Positions 11,396 through 22,770 are shown, counted from the first letter of the stretch. The stretch is 64,000 bases of DNA from Perca fluviatilis (GCF_010015445.1 NC_053116.1:2888068-2952067); one strand, 5' to 3'. The notes: a model not told the origin generated them from the sequence alone. Made by a program: numbers and translations.

Positions 11396-11735
11396 CTCTG
11401 ATGAACAAACTAAACGCTGTTTGGGATTCCCTGATCTGGATTCCGCTAACGGCTTCTCTCCTCACTGCTCCCGCTGCTCAGCACGGGCAAACAACAACAA
11501 ACACCACTTCCGGGGGGACCGCTGTCAAAATAAAAGCCCCGTTATTCTATTTTCACTTTTTTGTTTTGATTTCTTTCATGAGGATCTATTTTGTTACCTT
11601 TAGAAACCCTGTTTTACTGTTGTAACTTTTTAAACAGTAAAGATTATTAGAAAAACTGATGGATTGATTTATAATTATTTAGATATGTTTATAGCCTTTG
11701 TTTGATAACCTACATTTGATGTATTACTTGAGTTG

Positions 11736-11742
11736 AACACAC

Positions 11743-11774
<32 letters not shown>
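11736..11774. repeat. (CA)n microsatellite
   Basis: CA array with one CG interruption. It sits at the edge of the inverted duplication. Confidence 0.93.
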
Positions 11775-12406
11775 GAAATATCCAGAAATATAAATAACGA
11801 AGTACAGATACGTGACAATTCGCCCGAAGTACAATATCTAAGTATTTGTACATCATTACATTACAACACTGTTGGTTCCAAATTTAATCTTATGAACTTC
11901 CAGTTTGACTTGATGTTTGCATTAAAGAGGCGCTATGCAGTTTTGGCCATTTCTTGCTTTTTGCTGGCAGGTTTCTCTATAGATCTCCCCCTACAGCTTT
12001 GGAATAGACATTTGGCAGCTCCTATGTTTACTTGTGTCTGACTCCTCGCTCGGTCAGTCTGCTATTTCCTCTTTCTCTGTTCCTCCGACAATGTTTTCCT
12101 AGCTTTCTGCTTCTTTTTTGGCGGATCAGCCATGACGATAGTGTGAAAACTTCATCGCTACCTTGTTAGCTGGTTCCTGAATGGGTGTATGTGTGCAGTG
12201 CCGTGAAGCAATTCGATACATCGCGAGACCTGATATCTATAAATCTATCCTGCGTGTTTTTCAGAGGAAATCTGGAACACTTCTGGACATTTATTTTGAA
12301 ACTCAGCAACTGGAACACTTCCGGACATTTATTTTGAAGCTCAGCAACTAATCTGCACCGGAAGCTATAGTCTTCACTGCGGCTAAAACTTCACACTTTT
12401 AACAAG

Positions 12407-12433
12407 ATGGCGTCTAGCAGAAAGGTGTGTTAG
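12407..12433 (+). promoter_or_regulatory. Upstream ORF in the zinc-finger 5' UTR
   Basis: An 8-codon frame encodes MASSRKVC and stops 34 bases before the main ATG. Its context (AACAAGATGG) matches the Kozak rule at -3 and +4. The same peptide stands at 59739-59765 before the paralogous first exon, so the frame outlived the duplication. A role in lowering translation of the main frame is inference. Confidence 0.6.
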
Positions 12434-12467
12434 CAGACTATCTTTGTTGTGTTGAGAAATAGGTAAA

Positions 12468-12660
12468 ATGTGTAAAGTCCAGATGCTGAGAGCGTTGGTG
12501 GAGCAGCGACTAACTGCGGCTGCTGAAGAAATATTTGGGCTGTTTGAAAGAACGATAGCAGAGTACGAGGAGGAACTTTGTCGTTCAAAAGAGGAGAACG
12601 AGCGACAACGGGAGCTACTGGACGCTGTTTTCAACCCTCAGCTTCGGTTACACAGAGCAG
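12468..12660 (+). CDS. C2H2 zinc-finger gene, first coding exon
   Basis: The ATG opens MCKVQMLRALVEQRLTAAAE and continues EIFGLFERTIAEYEEELCRS, KEENERQRELLDAVFNPQ, LRLHRA. This is the standard N-terminal exon of a very large fish zinc-finger family, predicted to be helical and coiled-coil-like. It ends with one base of a Gly/Asp codon at the donor CAG then GTTTGG, phase 1. The acceptor at 21009 has the same phase, and the join restores the D of DVEQLLVVKEE. Total length is 193 + 1196 bases, exactly 463 codons with stop. The intron holds a MITE, a hAT fragment and an L2 on the opposite strand. The pairing is inferred but strongly supported by phase, strand and family knowledge. Confidence 0.85.
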
Positions 12661-12984
12661 GTTTGGTCATCAAACCTTCAGCTGATCTTTCTCTCCTTCC
12701 TGTGATCTCTTCTCTCAGCAACGATATGACAGGAAGTATTTAAATAAGCATTTGTTCTTAAGATCTATTGTAATCTTCGCTCTTTAACAGGCCTTCGCCA
12801 AACCCACCAGACTCCATGTAAATAATCAGTACTTTTATCATCGTAAAACACAATAAAACTATCAAAAGCAGTCTTGGTTTGTCTTTCACTGTTCCAACAA
12901 TCACCACTCTGGTTTGGTTGAAATAAACTCTTAATTCACCCATTTACATGTGGAAATATGCTGGCTCTATACACGCTAAAAGTA

Positions 12985-13057
12985 CAGATTACATTATTAC
13001 ATTACATGTTATTTAGCTGACGCTTTTATCCAAAGCGACTTACAATTAAGTGCTTTC
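12985..13057 (-). repeat. LINE/SINE conserved 3' tail
   Basis: The block GACGCTTTTATCCAAAGCGA then CTTACAA is the highly shared 3' tail of fish L2-related LINEs and their SINEs, here on the minus strand. It is cut by the palindromic element starting at 13058 and resumes after 13410; sequence up to 13600 is probably the SINE body. Confidence 0.7.
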
Positions 13058-13404
13058 TATGAAGGTAAATATGGTGCAATAGGTGAGAGCTTGTAGAATA
13101 CAATGTGAGAACTTGCAGAACAAAACATTTGAACTTGTATGTTAAAATTTGCTATTGTAGAAAATATTCACACACCTGTATTCTGAATGTGAAGTTGCAG
13201 AAAAAATATGTTTTTTTACAAGTTCAGATTTTTTTTACAAGCTCTCATGTGTTTTTTTTCTTTGTGTGACTTCAAATTCAGATCACGTGTGTGAATATAT
13301 TTCACAAGTGCAAATTAAAACATGCAAGGTCAGATTTTTTGTATTGCAAGTTCTCCCATTGTATTCTACAAGCTCTCACCTTTTGCACCATATTTACCTT
13401 CATA
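13058..13404. mobile_element. Palindromic MITE, 347 bp
   Basis: The outer 70 bases on each side are inverted copies, beginning TATGAAGGTAAATATGGTGC. The element is flanked by GCTTTC at 13052-13057 and 13405-13410, consistent with a 6-bp target duplication, or with TA duplication plus chance. The interior is AT-rich and noncoding. The superfamily is not certain. Confidence 0.75.
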
Positions 13405-13698
13405 GCTTTCAGCTGTGAATGTTCAAACTCCAGACAAAAAGCAGTAAGTGCAAGAACATTAGCTTTAAATAAGCAAAGCTACAAAGAGACATATGAAAGT
13501 CCAGGTTCAAGAAATCTTTTTTTTTTTTTTTTTTTTATTATATCCGAGGTGTAGTCGGAAGAGTGTTTTTTTTTTTAGATTATTTACATGGAGTCTGGTG
13601 GGTTTGGTGATGGTGATTTCGGGGCTGTTTTCTAGATAAACAAAGGTTCTTATTTAATAGGTATTCCCTTAGGACTGTATACAGTAGGTGATGGTTAC

Positions 13699-14474
13699 CA
13701 GTGTTGGTCATCTTACTTTAAAAAAAGTAATTAGTTACTGTTACAAATTACTTACTTACTTCTCCCAAAAAGTAATTGAGTTAGTAACTCAGCATGTTTT
13801 CAACAACATAACTTGCAATCAATGTGTTCAGCTCGGCCTTGGTCACCTGTTGCTGACCCGAAAAATCGAGCGTTGCTTGTTTTAACAGAGTGACTCTGTC
13901 TCCTTCGCTGGAGCTCACGCTAGCTGCATTTGTGCTTGGGCTTGGGTTAGCAGCAAGTGTCGTGTTAGCATGTGTTGATGTGAGGGGCTTCATAAGATTC
14001 AAGTTGCTTGAGGCAGACGTGGATAAAGTCTGTTTTTCCTGGGCACAGCGTGCATTTTACATAAACATTCTTGCCTTTAATTTCAATGAGCGAGAAGTAC
14101 TTCCAGTTCGAGAACGCTACCTTTGAATTTCCCTGGCTCGTCGCCATTGTCGCTGTCTTGTGTTTAGTGGTAGTCAGAGCGTGCAGTGAGACAGCGTGAG
14201 CAGGGCATCCGCCCACCCAGCCAATCATCATCATCGCATTTGCAACGGCGTCGTCATCCCCCCCCCCTGCTCTCTCCCGGCAGCTGGTGTGCAGCCAAAG
14301 CCTGACACCTCGCGCTTCATTCAACCCAATTGTAGTAACGCGCCACTTTACATTCTCCGTAACAATAACGGCATTGCAACGATGGGAAAAGTAATTAATT
14401 AGATTACTCTGTTACTGAAAAAATAACGCCGTTAGTAACGCCGTTCTACTTAAACACCGTTACTCCCAACACTG
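13699..14474 (-). mobile_element. hAT transposon remnant with partial transposase
   Basis: The left end is CAGTGTTGGTCATC, and the right end read inversely is CAGTGTTGGGAGTAACGG. Perfect 8-bp duplications ATGGTTAC lie at 13691-13698 and 14475-14482. On the minus strand it encodes the start of a BED-finger hAT transposase. A piece beginning MATSQGNSKVAFSNWKYF has CTLC in place of the first BED zinc ligands. In another frame follow QQQVTKAELNTLIASYVVEN. Everything after about 150 codons is gone, so it depends on a transposase made elsewhere. Confidence 0.88.
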
Positions 14475-14759
14475 ATGGTTACATAGTAAGGCAAGGCAAT
14501 TTTATTTATATAGCACATTTCAGCACAAGGCAACTCAAAGTGCTTTACACAAATCATCAATCATTAAAGAACAAATAGCAAAATAGGGAGTAAAATAAGA
14601 ATAAAAATAGTAATGAATACAAATTTAAAACCATTTAAGATACATAAATAAAAATATAGTTCAATATAAAAAAAAATCCAAAAATAAAATTTACAATTCC
14701 GTATTAAAATTGTATACGAAATAAAATACAAGAATAAAATTCACTGTTCGATAAAAGAT

Positions 14760-17757
14760 TTAACGAAAAGCATTATCAAAAAGTAAGATCTTCAGCCTTG
14801 ATTTAAAAGAGTTGAGATTTGGGGCAGACCTGCAGTTTTCTGGTATTTTGTTCCAGATATGCGGAGCATAAAAACTAAACGCTGCTTCTCCCTGTTTAGT
14901 TCTGACTCTGGGGACCACGAGCAAACCTGTTCCAGACGACCTGAGAAGTCTGGGTGGTTCATAAAGCACTAACAGATCTGAGATATATTTTGGTCCTAAG
15001 CCATTTAGGGATTTATAAACCAGCATAAGTATTTTGAAATCAATTCTTTGAGGCACAGGAAGCCAATGTTAAGTCTTTAGAACTGGAGTGATATGATCCA
15101 CTTTTTTTGTCCTAGTGAGAACTCTTGCTGCAGAATTCTGAATCAGCTGCAGCTGTCGAATTAGTTTTTTAGGCAGTCCTTTAAGGACGCCGTTACAGTA
15201 GTCAAGTCTACTAAAAATAAAAGCATGGACCAGTTTTTCCAAATTCTGCTGAGACATAAGTCCTCTAAATCTTGATATATTCTTAAGATGGTGATTTTAT
15301 TATTGTCTTAATATGACTGTTAAAATTCAAGTCCGAGTCCATGACAACACCAAGATTTTTTGCTTTGTCTGTTGTTTTTAACAGGGCCATTTGAAGCTGT
15401 GCACTGACTTTCAGTTTCTCTTCTTTTGCTCCAAAAACAACCACCTCAGTTTTTTCTTCATTTAATTTAAGAAAATTCTGGCACATCCAGTTGTTGATTT
15501 GTTCAATGCAATTAGTCAGTTTTCTTATTGGACTATAGTCCCCTGGCGTTAAGGTTATATAAAGTTGTGACGTCAGCATAGCTATGGTGATTTATCTTGT
15601 TGTTTTCCATAATCTGAGCCAGTGGAAGCATGTAGATGTTGAACAAGAGAGGTCCCAGAATTGAACCTTGGGGAACTCCACATGTCATAATTTTACGCTC
15701 AGATACATAATCGCCTATAGACACAAAGTAGTCTCTGTTCTTTAGATATGATTCAAACAAGTTAATAACTGATCCTGAAAGGCCAACCCAGTTTTTCAGT
15801 TGATCTAGTAGTATGTCATGGTCGACCGTGTCAAATGCAGCACTAAGATCAAGTAACACCAAGACTGAGGTTTTGCCACTATCTGTGTTAGAGTGGATGT
15901 CATTAAAAACTTTTACAAGAGCCGTCTCAGTGCTATGGTGTGGTCGGAAACCTGATTGGAAAGCATCAAAACTGTTGTTTACAAATAAAAATTAAGTAAG
16001 TTGTCGAAAAACCACTTTTTCAATGATTTTACTTAAAAATGGTAGGTTTGATATTGGCCTATAATTGCTCAGTAGTGATGTATCTAGATTATTCTTTTTT
16101 AAAAGAGGCTTGATGACTGCAGTTTTTAGGGCCTCTGGGAAAGTACCTGTAAAAAGAGATGTGTTTATAATATGTAGAAGATCTGAAGCCAAACCGTTTA
16201 AAACATTTTTAAAAACATTTGTTGGTAAAATATTGAGGCAACAGGAGGAGGTTTTTAATTGTTGTATGATGTCCTCCAGGTTATTCTGGTTGATCATATG
16301 AAATTGTGTCATAATGGAATTTATATTGCTTGGTCTCTGTGACAACACCGGACCTTTGCTTGATACGGACGCATTAACTGTCTGTCTAATTTTCTCAATT
16401 TTATCTGTGAAGAAGGAGGCAAAATCGTTAGTCTTTATCGGATAAAAATTCAGATTTTACTGGTACTGGAGGGTTTGTTAGTCTATCGACTGTAGCAAAT
16501 AAAGTACGTGAGTTATTATTGTTTCTTGCAATAATGTCAGTGAAGAAGGACTCCCTTGCATTCCTTAGTTCAAAGTTATAAGTTTGAAGTCTCTCTTTAT
16601 AGGACTCATAATGGACCTGGAGATTACTTTTTCGCCATCTACGTTCGGCTTTTCGACACTCCCTTTTTTCTGCTCTTACCAAAGTGGCATTTCTCCATGG
16701 GGATTTATTTTTAAAAGAGACAGTTTTATCCTTAATGGGGGCAATGGCATTAATAATGTTTGTAATTTTACAATTAAAATTATCTACAAGCTCGGTCACT
16801 GAGACCCCAGAAAGAGCAGGTGTGGAAGAGAAAATCTGAACAAATAAATCACTGGTGTTCTCAGTGATATACCGTTTTTTTGATTACCTTAGTTTGAATC
16901 CTTTTTTTTTTTACAGAGAAAATGCCATTAAAGAAAAGACATGAATGGTCAGATAAAGCAACATCAGTCACCTCAACATTGGAAATGTTCAGACCCTTGG
17001 AGATAATCAAGTCTAAGGTGTGTCCCTTGTTGTGTGTGGCCTGTGTCACATGCTGAGTTAGTCCATAGTTCTCAAAAATACAACATAATTCTTTAGTTCC
17101 TCTGTCCTGGGGATTGTCAACATGAATGTTAAAATCGCCAGCAATAATCACACAATCAAAATCAATACAGATCGCAGACAGCAGTTCAGCAAAATCTTCA
17201 AAAAAGGCTGCACAGTATTTTGGTGGCCTATAAATATTAAGAAATATAGCTTGAGGAGAAGACCTCAGCTGAAGAGCCACATGTTCAAAACTAGCAAAAT
17301 TTCCGTAAGATAATTTCCTACATTTAAATGAATCATTAAACAAAATAGCGACTCCACCACCTTTCTTATTAAGTCTATTCTCAGTCATGAAGTGAAAATT
17401 CGGAGGAGCTGACTCAATGAGTACTGTATCACTGTTATTATTGTCCAACCAAGTTTCAGTTAGGAACAAAAAATCAAGGTTGTGCTTAATAATAAAATCA
17501 TTGATTAAAAAGGATTTTCCTGCCAAAGATCTGATGTTTAGTAGGGCAAGTTTCAGGTTAAATGTATTAGCAGTCTCCTTTTCTGTGATAGACTGCGGCT
17601 GACAAGGGATGGGTACTAAATTCACTGTCTTATCAGTGAAGTTCTTACATAGTGTGTTCTGACTCTTCACCAATTTGTTTGGTCTGTTACTGATTCTGAC
17701 TGGAATGATGGAGCTAGTTTGTGGAAAGAGGTGGTGTGTGGGAGTGTACATGTGCAC
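14760..17757 (-). pseudogene. L2 ORF2 endonuclease/reverse transcriptase, decayed
   Basis: The first 298 codons are an intact-looking APE-type endonuclease with LNIRSL, FLTETWL, KGGGVAILF, YRPPKY, IIAGDFNIHVDN and ALSDHSCLF. The reverse transcriptase follows in pieces: KNKSPWRNATLVRAEKRECR upstream, then NYRPISNLPFLSKIIEKVVF, VLLDLSAAFDTVDHDILL, CGVPQGSILGPLLFNIYML and, where the YADD box belongs, SYADVTTLYN. The second catalytic Asp is therefore Val (GTC for GAC). The C-terminal region is present down to 14760. At least five frame or stop breaks occur, for example near 16430, 15995 and 15540. Confidence 0.9.
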
Positions 17758-17778
17758 ATCCTCCTCAAATGTCGACAG

Positions 17779-19111
17779 TCAATCACGAGTCTGTATTTTC
17801 AGGGCATGCTGCAGATTCCCACGGAGCATTTGGTTGCCCCATGCACTGGGATGAATACCATCCCTGCCAAACAGCGAGCCACGTTTCCAAAACAGATGGA
17901 AATTGTCAATAAAACCTATATTGTGTTTGCTGCATGTAGACTCCAGCCAGGTATGAAGCTGGAATAGTCTGCTCAAAAGGTCTTTTCCGCGACCTAGAGA
18001 GGGGAGTGGACCTGAAATAAAAATTGACTTTCCATTGTTCTTTAACGTATGTATGAGAATGTTAAAATCTCGCCTTGTGCGTTCAGTTTCGTGGTAGGAT
18101 GTGTCATTGTGTCCACAATGGACCACAATGCGTTCAATGGATGAGGAAATGAGGGTATCAGGTCCAGAACTTTGGTATGTATGTCTGAAACCTCGGCTCC
18201 AGGAAGACAGTGTGTAACAGCATTAAAAAAACGTAAACGCCGGATGAACGAGTCACCGATAATTATTGTAGTTGGGGGGAAGAGCGGACTAGGAGTGAGG
18301 GATTGTGGATGGCCAGTATCGGGAAGAGAAGAGTCCGCATTAGTTTCTGATATACATGGGAAAGAAGATTGCTTACTCTGTGGTGAAGATGGTCTTTGGG
18401 GTGCGTTGTTATTTGATAGGTCCTGGTAGCAACCACCAGAGCGTCTGAACGGCACATCCTTAGAGAGCTGCCGACGAGACGCAGCGGTCCTTTCCCTCGA
18501 CGACAGCTGGCCAGTCGACTCTGGAACCCGTGGAGCTCGTGGACCCCCAGACACCCGACGGGAGACTTCGAACTGCGGGGATCCATAGCGGCCACCACCG
18601 GGGGGGTTGATCCACGACCGCGGGACACCACAGCATCTGTCACCGGGGGGGGCGGTCCGTCACAGGCCTCTAAAGCCATTCCACCAGGCACCGACAGTGT
18701 CGAAGCTCCAGCAACACCGGTCCTCGGATGCAAACCAGAGCAACTAGCCGTACCGGTATCAGCCGTACCAACATCCAGCTCCGACAAGGCGTTAAAGCGG
18801 TTGGAGAGGCTGATGGTGGAAGGCAGGGTTTTCCTTCGCCCGCAAACTACCTCACTCCAGGACGCGGTTACGGTTGGGGTTGAGCAGGAGGATGGCCGGG
18901 GACAGGTGTATGGATCCCACAGCTCCGTGTCCTGGACGGCCGCCGAGAGAGTCGAGATCTGGAGCGACTGGTTGTGAGCCACGTCCAAACAGGTGGCCAA
19001 CAATGCTTCCTCCCTTCTCAAGTCCTCGGTAAGCCCACGAACAATTTTTTGCTTTTCCATCCTGAGCAAAACAGCCCTAGTAGTCCTTACCGTGGCTAAC
19101 TGCTGGTGCAC
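17779..19111 (-). pseudogene. L2 ORF1 with esterase-like domain, frameshifted
   Basis: The N-terminal part (from MHQQLATVRTTRAVLLRMEK) looks coiled-coil-like. A linker with SLSNRFNALSEL follows. The C-terminal part shows SGNH/GDSL-esterase hallmarks: IIIGDSFIRRLRF (block I Ser), then after a frameshift VHCGHNDTSYHE (Gly and Asn blocks) and GRDGIHPSAWGNQM (Asp-x-x-His). ORF1 proteins with such an esterase domain are known in CR1/L2-type LINEs, where they bind RNA and may act on lipids. Frame changes near 18260 and 18100 break this copy. Confidence 0.8.
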
Positions 19112-19240
19112 GAAGTTGCGACACCGGATGCTAATCCAAGGCTGAATTTCGGGAAAGAAACTTCAGAAGAAAAAACAAAAAAATAGTAGTGATGTTCACC
19201 TTGGAACACAACAGCACAGTATTGTAACCACTGAGGCTTT

Positions 19241-19268
19241 GTGTGTGTGTGTGTGTGTGTTGTTTTTT

Positions 19269-19333
<65 letters not shown>
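19241..19333. repeat. (TG)n microsatellite, interrupted by T-run
   Basis: Two TG arrays separated by a short poly-T. The open frames across it are repeat artefacts. Confidence 0.96.
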
Positions 19334-19336
<3 letters not shown>

Positions 19337-19744
19337 ACAAGAACAAATACAAGATACAAAAACATAATGAGAATTCAAGTAACCATATACTTAGCTTAAG
19401 TGGCTTGTTTCTAGCAATAGTCAATTTATCACTATCTGGAAAGAAATGACACCGGTGCAATAAAAATAGACATCCATGCTATTTACATAGGAGAATGTTA
19501 CCATTGTCCAAATACTAGTCTTACTAGAACTAGAGAGGAACAGCTAAACTAGCAAGATTCAACAGGTGTATTGTCAAATGCACAGAAAAGACAACTTACA
19601 CCATGTAATGAAAATGTTGCTTTGCTAGTCTTCTTTACACGACAAATGAAATAAAGTTAAAAACAAACAATGAAAAAGTGATACAAAATGGAGATAAGAA
19701 TATGGATAAAGTGCACTGTGCCTAGACAGTTCTGTATGTGGTGT

Positions 19745-19880
19745 GAGTTTAGGAGGGGAGGATGGAGTGTGTGTGGGGGGATATTCCAGTGTTTAGGAAG
19801 GAAGGATGGAGTGTGTGTAGGAGGATGTTGCAGTGTTCAGGAGTTTAGGAGGGGAAAATGGTGTGTGTGGGAAGACAGGG
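19745..19880. repeat. Imperfect minisatellite
   Basis: About three degenerate copies of a unit with GTTTAGGAGGGGAGGATGG and AGTGTGTGTGG. Unit length varies from about 45 to 55 bases. The surrounding 19350-20950 is intron with no gene seen. Positions 20490-20620 (ACCCCTTTTCCACCAACAAG) resemble a common fish dispersed repeat. Confidence 0.6.
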
Positions 19881-21008
19881 CTCTAGAGTGTGACCAAAAT
19901 TTGTAAGGATGCAACTAAGATTTTTCCTAGGTTGTACCGGTGCACCTAATGTCCTTGCATCCGCTGCCTCTCCATGAACAAAGCGATGTTGTTTATATGG
20001 ATATGGTTTAATGTTGCGTCACATGACCCATTCCTTCTGTAAAGTGTTTGGATCTCTCCTCCGTGCCGCCTCCCCCATTCACTCACACATGGCTCCCCTG
20101 CAACATGTAGAGACACAGCGCCGCAGGTCCACGCTGCTAACATTTGTTTATAGTTTTGTTATTACCACAGCTGTATATTGTAAGTATGAGAGGTAAACCT
20201 GTATTGGTACCAGTGTTTCCGCTGGTAACTCTCTGTTATTGCAGCCGCCACGGCGAAAAACACATTAGAAGTTATTAAATGCAACTAACTTCAGTTCGTT
20301 GAGTAATAGCGTGTGAGACGGAGCCCGCTGGACCTGGGCAAGAGAGATGGCCAGAATATCATAGTTCATAAAAATGCAGCGACGATACAGACATTTCATA
20401 GGCTACACAAGACGTGTGTAACACCGCTGACCTACCAAAGCGCATTCGACCTGTGCTGGACCCATTCATAATGAGTCAGCCGTCACTCTTACCCCTTTTC
20501 CACCAACAAGAACCAGGTGCTGGTTCAGAGCTAGAGCTAGAGCAGGTTCGGAGTTGGTTCGACTGACGAGCCTCCAAAGAACCGGTTTGCTTGCCTGAGC
20601 CCTGCTTCCTTGTCCCACACTTATGCAAAAATACATTTGCCAGTGATTATCTTAACTGCATATTACTCCAGTGATGAAATAAATCCATGTTATAGGCCTA
20701 GCCATTTCAGTTTTATGTCAAGTACTTAATTAAAAATACAAATTCTCCAAAGTTCACTTAAAAAAATCTTAGATTAATCAATGACAAAAATAATCGTTGG
20801 GGACAGGCCTTGATGGTTAAATTTTGTTGTTGGGTTTTTTAAGCAAGCTGACCTTAACAAGCTATGCTATGCTACTTTGTATCAGTTTGTTAGACTAAAT
20901 TTGTAAGTTTTCATATCTATGACGATACAAACTACCTCTCATTATTGGTTTGAGTTTAGTTTTAATGGTGGTCAGTAATGTGTCTGTTCTTCATCCTGTT
21001 TCCTGCAG

Positions 21009-22204
21009 ATGTTGAGCAGCTGTTGGTGGTTAAAGAAGAGGTTCCTCCTGAGCAGCAGGAGTGTAGCTCCAGTGTGGACCAGGAGGAGCCAGAGCCCCCC
21101 CCACACATTAAAGAGGAACAGGAGAAACTGTGGAGTAGTCAGGAGGGAGAGCAGCTTCAAGGGCTGGAGGAGGCTGATATCACCAAGTTCCCATTCACTC
21201 CTGTCCCTGTGAAGAGTGAAGATGATGAAGAGGAAGCTCAGTCCTCACAGCTTCATCAGAGACAAAGTCAACACATGGAAACAGAAGCTGAAGGAGAGGA
21301 CTGTGGAGTACCAGAACCAGCCAGGAACTCACATCCACTTTTACAACCAGAGACTGAAGACCAGACTGGAGACTCTTCTGAACCTGAGACTGGTGACAGT
21401 GCTGATTGGAAGGAGACCAGAGAACCTCAGTCAGCTGATTCAAGATGTAAGAAAACATTCAGCTGCTCTGAGTGTGGGAAAAGATTTGGCCGCAAGGGAA
21501 ATATGAAGAGACACAAGATGACTCACACAGGAGAGAAACCTTATAGCTGCTCTGAGTGTGGGAAAGATTTCTCTGATAGTGGAAACCTGAAGAAACACAT
21601 GATAACTCACACAGGTGAAAAACCTTTCAGCTGTTTAGTTTGTAAGAAAACATTTTCAACGTCTAGACATTTACGGTTACACATGAGAGTCCACACAGGA
21701 GAAAAGCCTTATAGCTGCAGTGTTTGTAATAAATATTTTACACAGAGTGAACATTTACAGTCACACATGAGAACTCACACAGGAGAAAAACCTTTTAGCT
21801 GCTCAGTTTGTAATAAATCTTTTACACAGAGTGGAAGTTTACGGTCACACATGGTAGTCCACACAGGAGAAAAACCTTTTAGCTGCTCAGTTTGTAAGAA
21901 ATCTTTTACACAGAGAGGAAGTTTACGGTCACACATGGTAGTCCACACAGGAGAAAAACCTTTCAGCTGCTCAGTTTGTAAGAAATATTTTACACAGAGA
22001 GGAAGTTTACGGTCACACATGACAGTCCACACAGGAGAGAAAAGATTCAGCTGCAGTGTTTGTAACAAAAGATTTGCCCGGAGTTCTCAGCTCAAAACAC
22101 ATAAATGTGTTGGTCAGATGGAAACAGAAGCTGATGGAGAGGACTGTGGAGGACCAGAACCAGCCAGGAACTCATCCACATCCACTTTTACAACCAGAGA
22201 CTGA
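21009..22204 (+). CDS. C2H2 zinc-finger protein, terminal (finger) exon
   Basis: The exon begins after the acceptor TTTCCTGCAG, which is why the Met at 20978 is rejected as a start. It encodes DVEQLLVVKEEVPPEQQE, the PPPHIKEEQEKLW acidic region and KFPFTPVPVK. Seven complete C2H2 fingers start at FSCSECGKRF (about residue 215 of the joined 462-residue protein), and an eighth lacks its final His. Fingers 5 to 7 share almost the same helix (SGSLRSH, RGSLRSH, RGSLRSH), which points to recent finger duplication. The tail repeats METEADGEDCGG as in the minus-strand gene. A 4-base TCCA insertion then shifts frame, so the protein ends STFTTRD while the lost frame continues to about 22250. Probably a nuclear DNA-binding protein; targets unknown. 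Confidence 0.9.
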
Positions 22205-22619
22205 AGACCAGACTGGAGACTCTTCTGAACCTGAGACTGGTGACATGGAATAACGTTTGTGCCTATAAGTTCAAGCAAAGCTTCTCAAATATCAAACAAA
22301 ATTATCAACAAATGTATCAACATCTAGATAAATCAAGTAACTATAATCAGCCCAGATTACAATAAAAAAAATGTGTAATCAGATTACAGTTACATTGTTG
22401 AGGATTACCTTATTACATTTTATCATGCAAACAATGCAACTTTTTTACAATAGCCTAACTAGGTTTTAATTTGACAAGCAGTTAATTTGTGTGTCCACTA
22501 GATGTCACTATCATGCAATTGCCTGTGTGGTTTCTTGACAAGAAAAAAGTTCAAATCATAACTGTAGATGGAGGAGCCATCGAAGTCGAAAGACAGACCC
22601 GTTTCAGTTGGGGGAAAAA

Positions 22620-22770
22620 TGCATCTACTAGTTGGCAATATCGCCACAACTTCGATTTAAAGACAGTGGGAAATGATAATGTGTATGTTGTGTAAACCAA
22701 AAGTGCAAGTATTGTCAACGGCGCTAACTTCTACTTCAAATCTGAAGAAACACTTGGAGGTAAAATGAAC
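22620..22770 (+). pseudogene. BED-finger exon remnant of a hAT-like gene
   Basis: Plus-strand reading gives YRHNFDLKTVGNDNVYVV and then, after a one-base frame change near 22695, a stretch with TSTSNLKKHLE before a GGTAAAAT donor-like site. This is the layout of a BED zinc finger at the N-terminus of ZBED/hAT transposases. Nothing else of that gene is seen nearby. Confidence 0.55.

Larger units (their letters stand above)
10230..11738 (-). repeat. Inverted segmental duplication, compact copy
   Basis: Read on the minus strand, this block matches 38308-46870 on the plus strand piece by piece: the 5' flank of a first exon, the exon itself, the following intron, and the sequence around GTCTGACTCTGCCAGG. 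The plus copy is interrupted by several mobile elements that are absent here, so this copy shows the pre-insertion state. It carries a CA array of its own (10446-10504). Confidence 0.8.
14484..19130 (-). mobile_element. L2-clade LINE, nearly full length, inactive
   Basis: A minus-strand retrotransposon in the intron of the plus-strand zinc-finger gene. The order is ORF1 (about 19111-17779), ORF2 (17757-14760) and a 3' UTR down to a short TTGCCTTGCC-type tail near 14490. The tail matches the remnant at 280-430. The 5' boundary near 19130-19240 is uncertain because a TG array adjoins it. Both frames carry frameshifts. Confidence 0.88.

Noticed and set aside
20978..21008. Met codon upstream of the plus-strand finger exon as the protein start
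   Set aside because: The stretch is a polypyrimidine tract and acceptor (TTTCCTGCAG). The phase fits the exon at 12468-12660, so the Met is intronic.
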